A DNA stretch of 64,000 nucleotides from JAGRKR01 sp041397725 (GTDB lineage Bacteria; Pseudomonadota; Alphaproteobacteria; Rhizobiales; Hyphomicrobiaceae): positions 1-64,000 of the forward strand of contig JAWKVZ010000008.1 of assembly GCA_041397725.1 (NCBI GenBank), read 5' to 3'. Shown here piece after piece: positions 8,521-17,794 of the stretch. Position numbers and translations under genes: made by a program. The notes below the pieces were generated by a model, which saw nothing but the letters and a program-made list of their open reading frames with translations, was not told the DNA's origin and did not search any database. Within the stretch, counting starts at the first letter, position 1. Each line of letters opens with the position of its first letter.

Positions 8521-9168
8521 ATGTATCAGCCAGCGCACTTCCGCGAGGAGCGGCTCGACGTACAACACGAGCTCATCCGGCGTCATCCGCTCGCCATGCT
8601 CGTGTCGTGCGGCGCGCAAGGGCTCGTCGCCGATCCCATTCCGTTCGTGCTCGACCCCGCCTCGGGGCCGCTCGGCACGCTGCGCTGTCACATGGCGCGC
8701 GCCAATCCGCACTGGAAGCTCCTGCAGGACGCCTCCGAATGCCTGGTCCTCTTCCAGGGCGCGGAGCACTACATCACGCCCTCGTGGTATGCGACCAAGC
8801 GCGAGACCGGCAAGGTCGTGCCGACCTGGAACTACGCGACGGTGCACGTCTGGGGTGCGCCCCGCGTCATCCAGGACGCCGCGTGGCTGCGCGCGCAAGT
8901 CGAGGCGTTGACCGGGATGCACGAGGAGCCGCGCGCCGAGCCGTGGGCCGTGAGCGACGCGCCCGAGGCGTATGTCGCCACCCAGATCCGCGGCATCGTC
9001 GGCATCGAGATTCCGATCGCCCGCATCGAAGGGAAATGGAAGGTCAGCCAGAATCGCGACGACGCCGACCGCGCCGGTGTGCGTGACGGCCTTGCCTCCG
9101 CAGGCCCGCAATCCCAGGCCATGTGCCGCCTCGTCGGCGAGCGCATGACGAAATCCAAGCCATCATGA
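8521..9168 (+). CDS. PaiB-like FMN-binding protein
   Basis: A 215-residue protein of the PaiB / FMN-binding split-barrel family (Bacillus PaiB is described as a negative regulator). The start MYQPAHF and the block SWYATKRETGKVVPTWNYA are the family's hallmark; the latter forms the flavin/metal pocket. The C-terminal IEGKWKVSQNRDDADR is also conserved. It lies 66 bases after oxc and 33 bases before frc in the same direction, hence probably one operon. No DNA-binding domain is visible, so a flavin-linked or sensing role is as likely as transcriptional control. Its link to oxalate is by position only. Confidence 0.85.
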   Translation: MYQPAHFREERLDVQHELIRRHPLAMLVSCGAQGLVADPIPFVLDPASGPLGTLRCHMARANPHWKLLQDASECLVLFQGAEHYITPSWYATKRETGKVVPTWNYATVHVWGAPRVIQDAAWLRAQVEALTGMHEEPRAEPWAVSDAPEAYVATQIRGIVGIEIPIARIEGKWKVSQNRDDADRAGVRDGLASAGPQSQAMCRLVGERMTKSKPS

Positions 9169-9201
9169 AAACCATCTGATCCAGACGGAGAGCTTACCCT
9201 C

Positions 9202-10476
9202 ATGACCAAGGCCCTCGACGGCGTACGCATCCTCGATTTCACGCACGTGCAGTCCGGCCCGACCTGCACGCAGCTGCTGGCCTGGTTCGGCGCCGACGTG
9301 ATCAAGGTGGAGCGTCCGGGCAGCGGCGACATCACGCGCGGCCAGCTCCAGGACATCCCGAACGTGGACAGCCTCTATTTCACCATGCTGAACCACAACA
9401 AGCGCTCGATCACGCTCGACACCAAGAACGCCAAGGGCAAGGAGGTGCTGGAGCGACTGGTCAGGACCTGCGACGTGCTGGTCGAGAACTTCGGCCCCGG
9501 CGTGCTCGATCGCATGGGGCTGACGTGGGAGCGCATCCAGGAGCTCAACCCGCGCATGATCTACGCCTCGATCAAGGGGTTCGGTCCCGGTCCGTATCAG
9601 GACTGCAAGGTCTACGAGAACGTGGCGCAGTGCGCGGGCGGCTCGGCCTCGACGACGGGCTTTCGCGACGGTCCGCCGCTGGTGACCGGGGCTCAGATCG
9701 GCGACAGCGGCACGGGTCTGCACCTGGCGCTCGGCATCGTCACGGCGCTCTACCAGCGCACGCACTCCGGCAAGGGGCAGCGCGTGACCTGCGCCATGCA
9801 GGACGGCGTGCTCAATCTGTGCCGCGTCAAGCTGCGCGACCAGCAGCGCCTCGCACACGGCCCGCTCAAGGAGTACAGCCAGTTCTCGGAGGGCGTGGCG
9901 TTCGGGGCCGCGGTGCCGCGCGCGGGCAACGATTCCGGCGGCGGTCAGCCGGGCCGCATCCTGAAGTGCAAGGGCTGGGAGCAGGACCCCGACGCCTATC
10001 TCTACTTCATCACGCAGGCGCCGGTCTGGAAGGCGATCTGCGACGTCATCGGCGAGCCGGAGTGGAAGACCGATCCCGACTATGCGACGCCCGCCGCGCG
10101 CCTGCCGCGTCTCAACGAGATCTTCGAGCGGATCGAGCGCTGGACGATGACGAAGAGCAAGCTCGAGGCGATGGACATCCTCAACCGCTACGACATTCCC
10201 TGCGGCCCGATCCTGTCGATGAAGGAGCTTGCGGAGGATCGGTCGCTGCGTGAGACGGGTACGCTCGTCGAGGTGGCGCATCCGACGCGTGGGCCGTATC
10301 TCTCGGTTGGCAATCCGATCAAGCTTTCCGACAGTCCGGCGGAGGTGATCCGCTCGCCGCTGCTCGGCGAGCACACCGACGAGATCCTGCGCGACGTGCT
10401 CGGCTACGGCGAGGCCGAGATCGCCGAGATCAAGCAGCACGGCGCCACAGAGCCGAAGCAGGCCAAGGCGCGTTGA
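9202..10476 (+). CDS. frc: Formyl-CoA:oxalate CoA-transferase
   Basis: Moves CoA from formyl-CoA to oxalate, giving oxalyl-CoA for the decarboxylase and releasing formate. The 424-residue class III (CaiB/BaiF) CoA-transferase has the N-terminal Rossmann part LDGVRILDFTHVQSGP, the LLAWFGADVIKVE block, and the catalytic Asp168 in AQIGDSGTGLH (equivalent to Asp169 of Oxalobacter formigenes FRC). The glycine-rich loop that covers the active site is present (NDSGGGQPG). The high match over the whole length and adjacency to oxc separate it from the generic CaiB protein at 37621-38799. Confidence 0.95.
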   Translation: MTKALDGVRILDFTHVQSGPTCTQLLAWFGADVIKVERPGSGDITRGQLQDIPNVDSLYFTMLNHNKRSITLDTKNAKGKEVLERLVRTCDVLVENFGPGVLDRMGLTWERIQELNPRMIYASIKGFGPGPYQDCKVYENVAQCAGGSASTTGFRDGPPLVTGAQIGDSGTGLHLALGIVTALYQRTHSGKGQRVTCAMQDGVLNLCRVKLRDQQRLAHGPLKEYSQFSEGVAFGAAVPRAGNDSGGGQPGRILKCKGWEQDPDAYLYFITQAPVWKAICDVIGEPEWKTDPDYATPAARLPRLNEIFERIERWTMTKSKLEAMDILNRYDIPCGPILSMKELAEDRSLRETGTLVEVAHPTRGPYLSVGNPIKLSDSPAEVIRSPLLGEHTDEILRDVLGYGEAEIAEIKQHGATEPKQAKAR

Positions 10477-10545
10477 CAGCGACGAGCGAGAGGGGCCCGC
10501 CGGCAAAGGCGCCGCGGCGGCAGCGTAACAAGGAGAGAGGCGAGC

Positions 10546-11472
10546 ATGCGCATCGTGGTTCACGGCCAGCAGGCCTTCGGCAAGGCGGTGCTCGAGCGGC
10601 TGCTCGAGCGTGGCGAGAACGTCGTGGCGGTGTGCTGTGCGCCGACCAAGGAGGGTAAGCCCGAGGACCCGCTCGCCGTGTTCGCGCGCGAGAAGGGGCT
10701 GCCCGTGCACCAGCCGACCTCGTGGAAGACGCCGGAGGCGCTGGAGCTGATGCGGTCGTTCAAGGCCGACGTCTGCATGATGGCCTACGTGCTGCTGTTC
10801 GTGCCGCAGCCCGTGCTCGACGCCCCGCGCCTCGGCACCTTCCAGTATCACCCCTCGCTGCTGCCACTCCATCGCGGGCCGTCGTCGATCAACTGGCCGA
10901 TCGCCATGGGCAAGACGCGGACCGGCCTGACGATCTTCTGGCCGGACGAAGGGCTCGACGAGGGGCCCGTGCTGCTGCAGAAGACCTGCGAGATCGGCCC
11001 CGACGAGACGATCGGCGACGTCTATTTCAAGAAGCTGTTCCCGATGGGCGTCGACGCCATGCTGGAGAGCCTCGATCTCGTCAAGGCCGGGATCTTCCTC
11101 AAGCACACGCAGGATCTGGCGGCCGGCTCCTACGAGTCGTGGTTCAAGAAGGATCTCGCCGCGCTCGACTGGTCGAAGTCCGCGGCCGAGGTCTACAACG
11201 TGATCCGCGCGGCAAATCCTGCTCCCGGCGCCTGGGGCATGCTCAAGGGCGTCAAGCTGGACATTTACGACAGCGCGCGCGTCGAGGGGGGCGGCGCACC
11301 CGGCGAGATCCTGTCGATCGACGCCGAGGGCATGCGCGTGGCGGCCGCGAGCGGCGCTGTTCTGGTGAAGCGCGTGCGCGCACCGGGTGGGCAGAAGGTC
11401 GCCGCTAGCGACTACGCCGCCTCGGCCGGCATCGCCGTCGGCGACCGCTTCACTCCGCCGGCCAAGGCCTGA
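10546..11472 (+). CDS. Formyltransferase resembling the 10-formyl-THF hydrolase domain of ALDH1L
   Basis: A 308-residue protein with an N-terminal formyl-transferase fold and a C-terminal oligonucleotide-binding-like domain. The order matches both Met-tRNA formyltransferase (Fmt) and the hydrolase half of animal 10-formyltetrahydrofolate dehydrogenase (ALDH1L1). The active site reads QYHPSLLP (Gln100-Tyr101-His102) and EGLDEGP (Asp138). Fmt has Asn-x-His at the first site, whereas ALDH1L1 lacks that Asn; the INW, FWPDEGLD and LLQK blocks also follow ALDH1L1. Cleavage of 10-formyl-THF to THF and formate is therefore a better guess than tRNA formylation. It starts 69 bases after frc and ends the oxalate run, suggesting folate-linked C1 balancing. 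Confidence 0.75.
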   Translation: MRIVVHGQQAFGKAVLERLLERGENVVAVCCAPTKEGKPEDPLAVFAREKGLPVHQPTSWKTPEALELMRSFKADVCMMAYVLLFVPQPVLDAPRLGTFQYHPSLLPLHRGPSSINWPIAMGKTRTGLTIFWPDEGLDEGPVLLQKTCEIGPDETIGDVYFKKLFPMGVDAMLESLDLVKAGIFLKHTQDLAAGSYESWFKKDLAALDWSKSAAEVYNVIRAANPAPGAWGMLKGVKLDIYDSARVEGGGAPGEILSIDAEGMRVAAASGAVLVKRVRAPGGQKVAASDYAASAGIAVGDRFTPPAKA

Positions 11473-11493
11473 GCCACCGGCGGCGCCGCTGCC

Positions 11494-13467
11494 TCACGGC
11501 TCGAGCGTGCGCGCCACGCGAATGCCGATGTAGGCGGCCCTGAGGTCGGAGCGGTTCCAGACGCGGTCGGCGGCGCGCAGGTTGCTGGGATCGCTGAGCC
11601 ACGAGCCGCCGCGCGTGACACGGACGAGGCAATCGCCGGACGTGCGGGGGGCGCCGTCGGCGGGTGAGCCGCCGTACCCCGGCGTCCAGCAATCCTCGAC
11701 CCATTCCCAGATGTTGCCGTGGACATTGTAGAGGCCCCACGGATTGGGCGCGAAGCTCGCGACGGGCAGTGTGCGCCGCCGGTACAACCCCTTGCCGCCG
11801 GCGGCGCCGGTGCCCGTGCCATCGAAATTGGCCTGGGCGCTGGTCACGCTGGTGCCCCACCAGAAGGGCGTGGTCGTGCCGGCGCGCGCGACGTACTCCC
11901 ATTCGGCCTCCGTCAGGAGGCGATAGCTCTGGCCGGTCTTGCGCGACAGCCAGGCGACATAGGCCTTGGCGTCGTCCCACGACACGTAGACGACGGGATG
12001 ACCGGCGCGCCGCCACGACGGGTCGGCATCGCTCAACTCGCAGGCCTCCTCCGCGACGCAGGCCTGCCATTCCTCGAAGGTGACCTCGAAGCGACTGACC
12101 GCGAACGGCTTGGAGATCGTCACGGGATGCTGGGGCGCCTCGTTCGCGGAGTGACCTGCCTCACCGGGCGGGGAGCCCATGAGGTAGCGGCCGGGTGGCA
12201 CCACGACCATCTCCGGGCAGCCCTCGCAGTCCTTGAACCATTCCTGGCGGCCGTTGCCGGGAACGAGCCAGCGCACCTGCTCGCGTCCGGCGGAGCCGAC
12301 GCGCAGGGCGACGCTGGCGCCGGGGCCGAGCTGGGTGTTGCGGCCCGGCACAAACAACAGATAGGCCGCCATGGCGACGGCGACGAGGCCGCCGAGCGCG
12401 CTGGCCATCAGAACAGTGCGGCGGCCCTGCACCGCCCGTGTCCCGCCGCCGCCTGCGAGCATCGACGGCGCGGCGACCGCGGCGCTGTCCGTCGCGTGGC
12501 TGGCCGCGATCAGAGCCTCGACGGTCTGCGGACGATCGGCCGCCTTGAGCTGCAGGCCCTTGTCTAGCGCGGCAAGGAAGGCTGGCCGGTAGGTTGTGCG
12601 CGCGCGCGTCGCCACCGACGGCAGGCTGTCCTCGAGCTGCCGGTCGGGTGCCGCTAGCGGCCGCTCGCCGGCGACGGCGAAATAGAGCGTCGCAGCCAGC
12701 GCATAGATGTCGGTCCAAGGGCCTTGTCGGTTGGTCGACACGGCGTATTGCTCGGGCGGCGAGTAGCCGGGCTTGACGATGCTCGTCAGGGTGTGCGTGC
12801 GCTCGGCGAGCGCCTGGCGGGCGGCGCCGAAGTCGAGCAGGACGGGCGTGCCGTCGGGCCGAACGATGATGTTGTCCGGCGCGATGTCGCGATGGATGTA
12901 GCCGTTGGCGTGGATCGTGCGCAGGGCATCGAGCAGGCCGTCGGTCAGCCGATCGAGCTCGTCCTGTTGCGGCGGGCGGCCGAGCGCGGCAAGCCAGGCC
13001 TCGAGGCTCTTGCCTTCGACGTACTCGAGCACGAGGTAGGCAGTGCCCATGGCCTCGAAGACGGTGGTGACCTGCACGATGTTGGGATGATTGAAGCAGG
13101 CGAGCGTGCGGGCCTCCTGCAGGAAGCTGTCGCGGCCCCATTCGAACAGCGCGGTCATGTCGGGCGTCTTCGGGTGGACCGCCTGCTGCTCGTCGCGGGC
13201 GGCGAACTCGGACGGGAAGTACTCCTTGATGGCGACACGCTTGGCGATGAGGAGATCGCGCGCCTCGTAGGTGACGCCGAAGCCGCCTTGGCCGAGCACG
13301 CCCTCTATGCGGAACTCGGCGAGGAGCTCGTAGCCCTTCGGCAGCACGCGGGAGGCGCCGACCTCCTGGGAGCGGTTCGGCGGGCGCCATTCCTCGGCCA
13401 TGTCCGGCGGCTCGGTCCACGCCAGGACATTCCCGTCAGCTCCTTTTCGTGCTCGATTCTCACTCAT
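11494..13467 (-). CDS. Ser/Thr protein kinase fused to a SUMF1/FGE-type domain
   Basis: A 657-residue single-pass membrane protein. Residues about 45-320 are a Hanks-type kinase with all key elements: P-loop GQGGFGVTYEA, AIKE lysine, HRDIAPDN catalytic loop, LLDFGAAR and the SPPEQYA activation segment. A hydrophobic helix near residue 370 (VLMASALGGLVAVAMAAYLLFV) follows. The C-terminal 230 residues, expected outside the cytoplasm, form a formylglycine-generating-enzyme-like domain (VSWDDAKAYVAWLS, LLTEAEWEYVARAG, NVHGNIWEWV, RGGSW). The paired copper-binding Cys of true FGE, near the LRAADR segment, are missing, so it is more likely a ligand-binding or scaffold domain. ATG at 13467 chosen; ATG at an internal Met is possible. 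It converges with the formyltransferase. Confidence 0.9.
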   Translation of the reverse strand: MSENRARKGADGNVLAWTEPPDMAEEWRPPNRSQEVGASRVLPKGYELLAEFRIEGVLGQGGFGVTYEARDLLIAKRVAIKEYFPSEFAARDEQQAVHPKTPDMTALFEWGRDSFLQEARTLACFNHPNIVQVTTVFEAMGTAYLVLEYVEGKSLEAWLAALGRPPQQDELDRLTDGLLDALRTIHANGYIHRDIAPDNIIVRPDGTPVLLDFGAARQALAERTHTLTSIVKPGYSPPEQYAVSTNRQGPWTDIYALAATLYFAVAGERPLAAPDRQLEDSLPSVATRARTTYRPAFLAALDKGLQLKAADRPQTVEALIAASHATDSAAVAAPSMLAGGGGTRAVQGRRTVLMASALGGLVAVAMAAYLLFVPGRNTQLGPGASVALRVGSAGREQVRWLVPGNGRQEWFKDCEGCPEMVVVPPGRYLMGSPPGEAGHSANEAPQHPVTISKPFAVSRFEVTFEEWQACVAEEACELSDADPSWRRAGHPVVYVSWDDAKAYVAWLSRKTGQSYRLLTEAEWEYVARAGTTTPFWWGTSVTSAQANFDGTGTGAAGGKGLYRRRTLPVASFAPNPWGLYNVHGNIWEWVEDCWTPGYGGSPADGAPRTSGDCLVRVTRGGSWLSDPSNLRAADRVWNRSDLRAAYIGIRVARTLEP

Positions 13468-13775
13468 ACAAGGGACGCCTGACTGATCGGACTCGCGCAA
13501 GACCGGCCGCCGACGGCACACGCTGCGGCAAGGAAGAGTTTACCACGAGAGGTTGCGGGACTATCTCTCATCGGCGAGAAATTTCCAAGCAAAGAAGGCA
13601 CTTGGCTGACGCCGGCCGGGAGTGGAAACTGAGGGTCAGGAGCGTTGTCGCCGTCATCGGCCTTGTTGCGCTCGCAGATTGCCTCCGCGCTGTCGCGGCC
13701 CGTGCGCGCAGCGCTTGCCGCGCACCGTGCGGCCACACCGCGTCGCCGGGGGCGACGAGGGATCGGAGAAGCTCG
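13468..13775. other. Divergent intergenic region between the kinase and the Ig-like gene
   Basis: About 308 bases that must hold both promoters. A purine-rich site GATCGGAGAA (13761-13770) serves the downstream ATG. No clear operator or hairpin stands out. Confidence 0.4.
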
Positions 13776-14222
13776 ATGAGTTTCAGATGGATGCGATTTT
13801 CGGCTGGGACATTGCTGCTTCTCGTGGCGCTCGCCGGCAGCGGGGTGGGCGCGGATCGCACCGTTGCGACCTCCAGCACGCCTCGCGTCGTCGCAACCGT
13901 GCCACGGACGGGTGAGACGTCGGTTCCCCCGGCGCTCTCGGAGCTTCGCATCACCTTCTCCGAGGCCATGCGTGCCGACGCGAGCGCCCTGGTCGCGGAG
14001 GACGGGCGCACCTTCCCCGAGGTCGGGCTCGGTCCCCGCCTCGATCGTGACGGCCGCACGTTCGTGGTGCAGGTCTTCCTGGCGCCCGACACCGAATACG
14101 CCATCTGGGTGAACAGCGCCTCCGACAAGGGCTTCCGCAGCGTCGACGGGCGCGCCGCCGCGCCGTTCCTGCTGGCCTTCCGCACGGGGCCAGCGGCTGC
14201 GCCCGCTGCGCCGGGCAAGTAG
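13776..14222 (+). CDS. Secreted protein with a bacterial Ig-like (Big_5) domain
   Basis: A 148-residue exported protein. A signal peptide (about residues 1-26, hydrophobic core GTLLLLVALAGSGVGA) precedes one domain with the Big_5 pattern: VVATVPRTGETSVPP, LRITFSEAMRAD and the strand end FVVQVFLAPDTEYAIWVN. Such domains occur in CopC-like and cell-surface proteins as beta-sandwich binding modules. No metal-binding His/Met cluster is visible, so copper binding is not supported. The ATG at 13776 follows a GGAGAA site; the frame continues upstream without a better start. Function unknown. Confidence 0.75.
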   Translation: MSFRWMRFSAGTLLLLVALAGSGVGADRTVATSSTPRVVATVPRTGETSVPPALSELRITFSEAMRADASALVAEDGRTFPEVGLGPRLDRDGRTFVVQVFLAPDTEYAIWVNSASDKGFRSVDGRAAAPFLLAFRTGPAAAPAAPGK

Positions 14223-14314
14223 GCCGCAGCGGCCTTGACAATCGCGATCTCGCGTGCGCTGTTCCCGCCCGTCCGCCGGGGTGCCGTCGCCCCGGCGACC
14301 ACCAGGGAAGAGCC

Positions 14315-16168
14315 ATGACCGACGCACACGCGAAGACATCCGCCGCCGCGCCCGCGCGCCATCGCTACCGCACGCATACCTGTGGCGCGCTCAGGTCCGC
14401 AGACATCGGCGGCTCCGTCAGGCTCTCCGGCTGGGTGCATCGTGTGCGGGATCACGGCGGCCTGCTGTTCGTCGATCTGCGGGATCACTATGGCATGACC
14501 CAGGTGGTGGCCGACCCCGACAGCCCCGCTTTCAAGGCCGCCGAGATGCTGCGCTCGGAGTGGGTCGTTCGGGTGGACGGCACCGTGCGGCAGCGGCCCG
14601 AGGGCACGGTCAACGCCGACCTGCCGACCGGCGAGGTCGAGGTTTTCGCCAGCGAGATCGAGGTCCTGAGCGCGGCCAAGGAGCTGCCCGTCCCCGTCTT
14701 CGGCGAGCCCGACTATCCCGAAGACCTCCGCCTCACGTATCGCTTCCTGGACCTGAGGCGCGAGTCGCTGCACCGCATCATCATGACGCGCCTCGCCATC
14801 ACCCGGGCGATCCGCGCGCGCATGCACGACGCCGGCTTCAACGAGTTCCCGACGCCGATCCTGACGGCGTCCTCGCCCGAGGGTGCGCGCGATTTCCTGG
14901 TGCCGAGCCGCATTCACGCCGGCAAGTTCTACGCGCTGCCGCAGGCGCCGCAGCAGTACAAGCAGCTCTTGATGATCTCGGGCTTCGATCGCTACTTCCA
15001 GATCGCGCCCTGCTTCCGTGACGAGGACCCGCGCGCTGACCGGCTGCCAGGCGAGTTCTACCAGCTCGACGTCGAGATGAGCTTCGTCGAGCAGGAGGAC
15101 GTGTTCTCCACCATGGAGCCGGTCATCACCGGCGTCTTCGAGGAGTTCGCCGCCGCCTCCGGCAAGCCGATGCGCGTCGATAAGGGCTGGCAGCGCATCC
15201 CCTACGACGAGGCCATAGCCAAGTATGGCACCGACAAGCCCGATCTGCGCAACCCCATCGTCATGCAGGACGTGACCGAGCACTTCCGCGACAGCGGCTT
15301 CAAGGTCTTCGCCGGCATGATCGCCAAGGACCCGAAGGTGCGCGTGTGGGCCATCCCTGCGCCCGGCGGCGGGTCGCGTGCCTTCTGCGACCGCATGAAC
15401 GCCTGGGCGCAGAAGGAGGGCCAGCCGGGGCTCGGGTACATCTTCTGGCGCGCGGAGGAAGGCGATGCCGGGGCTGGACCGATCGCCAAGAACATCGGCG
15501 CCGAGCGCGCGGCAGCGATCCTCGAGCAGATGGGGCTCAAGACGGGCGATGCCTGCTTCTTCACGGCGGGCGATCCGGCGAAGTTCTACAAGTTCGCCGG
15601 CCTCGCGCGCGATCAGGTCGGCCGCGAGCTGAAGCTCGTCGACGAAGGGCGCTTCGCCTTCTGCTGGATCGTCGATTTCCCCTTCTACGAATGGAACGAG
15701 GACGAGAAGAAGGTCGACTTCTCGCACAACCCGTTCTCCATGCCGCAGGGCGGGCTCGTTACGCTCGAGGCGGCGACCTCGACCGAGGCCGTGCTGGCCA
15801 TCAAGGCGCATCAGTACGACCTCGTCTGCAACGGCTACGAGATCGCCTCCGGCTCCATCCGCAACCATCTGCCGGAGACGATGGTCAAGGCCTTCGAGAT
15901 CACCGGGCTCGGTCGCGCCGACGTCGAGGCGAAGTTCGGCGGCCTCTACCGTGCCTTCCAGTACGGCGCGCCGCCACATGGCGGCATGGCGGCGGGCCTC
16001 GAGCGCATGGTGATGCTGCTGACGGGCTGCAAGGCGGTGCGCGACGTGGCGCTCTTCCCCATGAACCAGCAGGCGAGCGACCTGCTGATGGGGGCGCCGT
16101 CCGAGGTCGGCGACCGTCAGCTCAAGGAGCTGCACGTCCGTCTCGCTCCCTCCGTGAAGGCGGGCTGA
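14315..16168 (+). CDS. aspS: Aspartate--tRNA(Asp/Asn) ligase
   Basis: Class II aminoacyl-tRNA synthetase charging tRNA-Asp. The 617-residue bacterial-type enzyme has an N-terminal OB anticodon-binding domain (GWVHRVRDHGGLLFVDLRDHYG), motif 1 around PTPILTASSPEGARDFLVP, motif 2 (CFRDEDPRADRLPGEFYQLD), the bacterial GAD insertion domain (about residues 310-450) and motif 3 (GGMAAGLERMVMLL). Many alphaproteobacteria have a non-discriminating form that also charges tRNA-Asn for the amidotransferase route; this cannot be settled here. The ATG at 14315 follows AGGGAAGAGCC. The initiator tRNA gene lies about 210 bases downstream on the same strand. Confidence 0.97.
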   Translation: MTDAHAKTSAAAPARHRYRTHTCGALRSADIGGSVRLSGWVHRVRDHGGLLFVDLRDHYGMTQVVADPDSPAFKAAEMLRSEWVVRVDGTVRQRPEGTVNADLPTGEVEVFASEIEVLSAAKELPVPVFGEPDYPEDLRLTYRFLDLRRESLHRIIMTRLAITRAIRARMHDAGFNEFPTPILTASSPEGARDFLVPSRIHAGKFYALPQAPQQYKQLLMISGFDRYFQIAPCFRDEDPRADRLPGEFYQLDVEMSFVEQEDVFSTMEPVITGVFEEFAAASGKPMRVDKGWQRIPYDEAIAKYGTDKPDLRNPIVMQDVTEHFRDSGFKVFAGMIAKDPKVRVWAIPAPGGGSRAFCDRMNAWAQKEGQPGLGYIFWRAEEGDAGAGPIAKNIGAERAAAILEQMGLKTGDACFFTAGDPAKFYKFAGLARDQVGRELKLVDEGRFAFCWIVDFPFYEWNEDEKKVDFSHNPFSMPQGGLVTLEAATSTEAVLAIKAHQYDLVCNGYEIASGSIRNHLPETMVKAFEITGLGRADVEAKFGGLYRAFQYGAPPHGGMAAGLERMVMLLTGCKAVRDVALFPMNQQASDLLMGAPSEVGDRQLKELHVRLAPSVKAG

Positions 16169-16211
16169 GGCGCGGATCTGCAAATAGTCCGGGGGAACCG
16201 GTCACAAGGTG

Positions 16212-16239
16212 TTCACAAGCGGAAAAAACCTGCTATAAG
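16212..16239 (+). promoter_or_regulatory. Possible sigma-70 promoter upstream of the initiator tRNA gene
   Basis: TTCACA (16212-16217), 16-base spacer, TATAAG (16234-16239), in a locally AT-rich pocket after aspS. The sequence TCACAAG occurs twice here. The start would leave a leader of about 130 bases before the tRNA. Read by eye only. Confidence 0.4.
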
Positions 16240-16377
16240 GAGCCGGCTTGCCGCTCCGGCAGGCAGCCGTACGGATCGAGCGCCGGCCTTGGGCGCGAAG
16301 CTCGATCCAGACGTTTTCCGAACATCGCGAGCTTCGAGGCCGGTTTCATCCGGACCTGCCGCGATCTTCGTTGGTGA

Positions 16378-16913
<536 letters not shown>

Positions 16914-17735
16914 ATGTTGTGCCATCTCGTTGCCTTCGTCGGCCTTCTGGTCGGCATCGTTTTTGTGACAGACTTCGACAAGGCTGCGATCGTGGTCGCC
17001 GCGAGCATGGGCGGAGGGGCCATCGTTGCTTGGCTCGTGCCGGCATACGTGAAGTTGAGGCATGTCCGTTCACAGAACCGGCTGCTCGACCGGTGCCGAG
17101 CGCTGTACCTCCTCGGTGGGCGGTCCGTCGATCGCGGCGATACGGCATCCGCAGAACGCATCCTCACCCGGATTCGGCGCATCGAGCGCATCTGGCGTCT
17201 CGGCAACAGCATCCTGTTCAGGATCACGCTGGCGTTGTGGGGGATCGTCGGCGGTGTCGTGTGCAGCATCCTTTTGCGGCTGGTCTTGTTCATTGCCAGT
17301 CCGCAGAGCATTCATGGAACTCCACTGTCCGCCGCGATGCTGATTGAACAGGGGCAGATGGCGGTGGCGACCAGCATTTTCGCGCCGGTCTACGCCATGA
17401 TCGGCTATTGGGAGGGCTGGACGAAGCCCTGGGTCATCGACAACTGCGGTGACCGGCTCTGGCAGATGATCCACGGCGCGCGCGAGGTCCTGATCACGTC
17501 CAGCACATTCAGTAGCCGCATGCCCGAGTTCGATGGCATGACGCCTTTCGAGGTGTTCGGGCTCAGCCCGGATTTCACACGCCAACAGCTCGCTCAGGCG
17601 CGACGAAAGCTGATCAAGACGCTGCATCCCGACCTCTGGCACACCGCCTCGCCCGAGGAGCGGCAGGCGCGCGAAGACGCCCTCAAGAGCGTGAACGCGG
17701 CGTACGACTTACTGCGTCCGTTGGTGTCCCGGTGA
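16914..17735 (+). CDS. Membrane protein with a C-terminal J domain
   Basis: A 273-residue protein with hydrophobic segments near residues 1-20, 28-45, 100-125 and 145-165, and a cytoplasmic C-terminal J domain (about 205-270). The domain shows the pattern TPFEVFGLSPDFTRQQLAQA, then KLIKTLHPDLW with the HPD tripeptide that stimulates DnaK ATPase, then SVNAAYDLL. It lacks DnaJ's zinc and Gly/Phe regions, so it is a type III (DjlA-like) co-chaperone that would recruit DnaK to the membrane. The ATG at 16914 has only a weak ribosome-binding site; an earlier start is possible. The partner or client is unknown. Confidence 0.8.
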   Translation: MLCHLVAFVGLLVGIVFVTDFDKAAIVVAASMGGGAIVAWLVPAYVKLRHVRSQNRLLDRCRALYLLGGRSVDRGDTASAERILTRIRRIERIWRLGNSILFRITLALWGIVGGVVCSILLRLVLFIASPQSIHGTPLSAAMLIEQGQMAVATSIFAPVYAMIGYWEGWTKPWVIDNCGDRLWQMIHGAREVLITSSTFSSRMPEFDGMTPFEVFGLSPDFTRQQLAQARRKLIKTLHPDLWHTASPEERQAREDALKSVNAAYDLLRPLVSR

Positions 17736-17794
17736 CCGCGAGTTCGACCGCCACCACATCCGCCTCGGCGCTATGGCAGATGATCGGCGTGATA

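Noticed and set aside
13568..16183. 871-codon minus-strand frame
   Set aside because: Antisense to aspS and the Ig-like gene; a GC-driven shadow.
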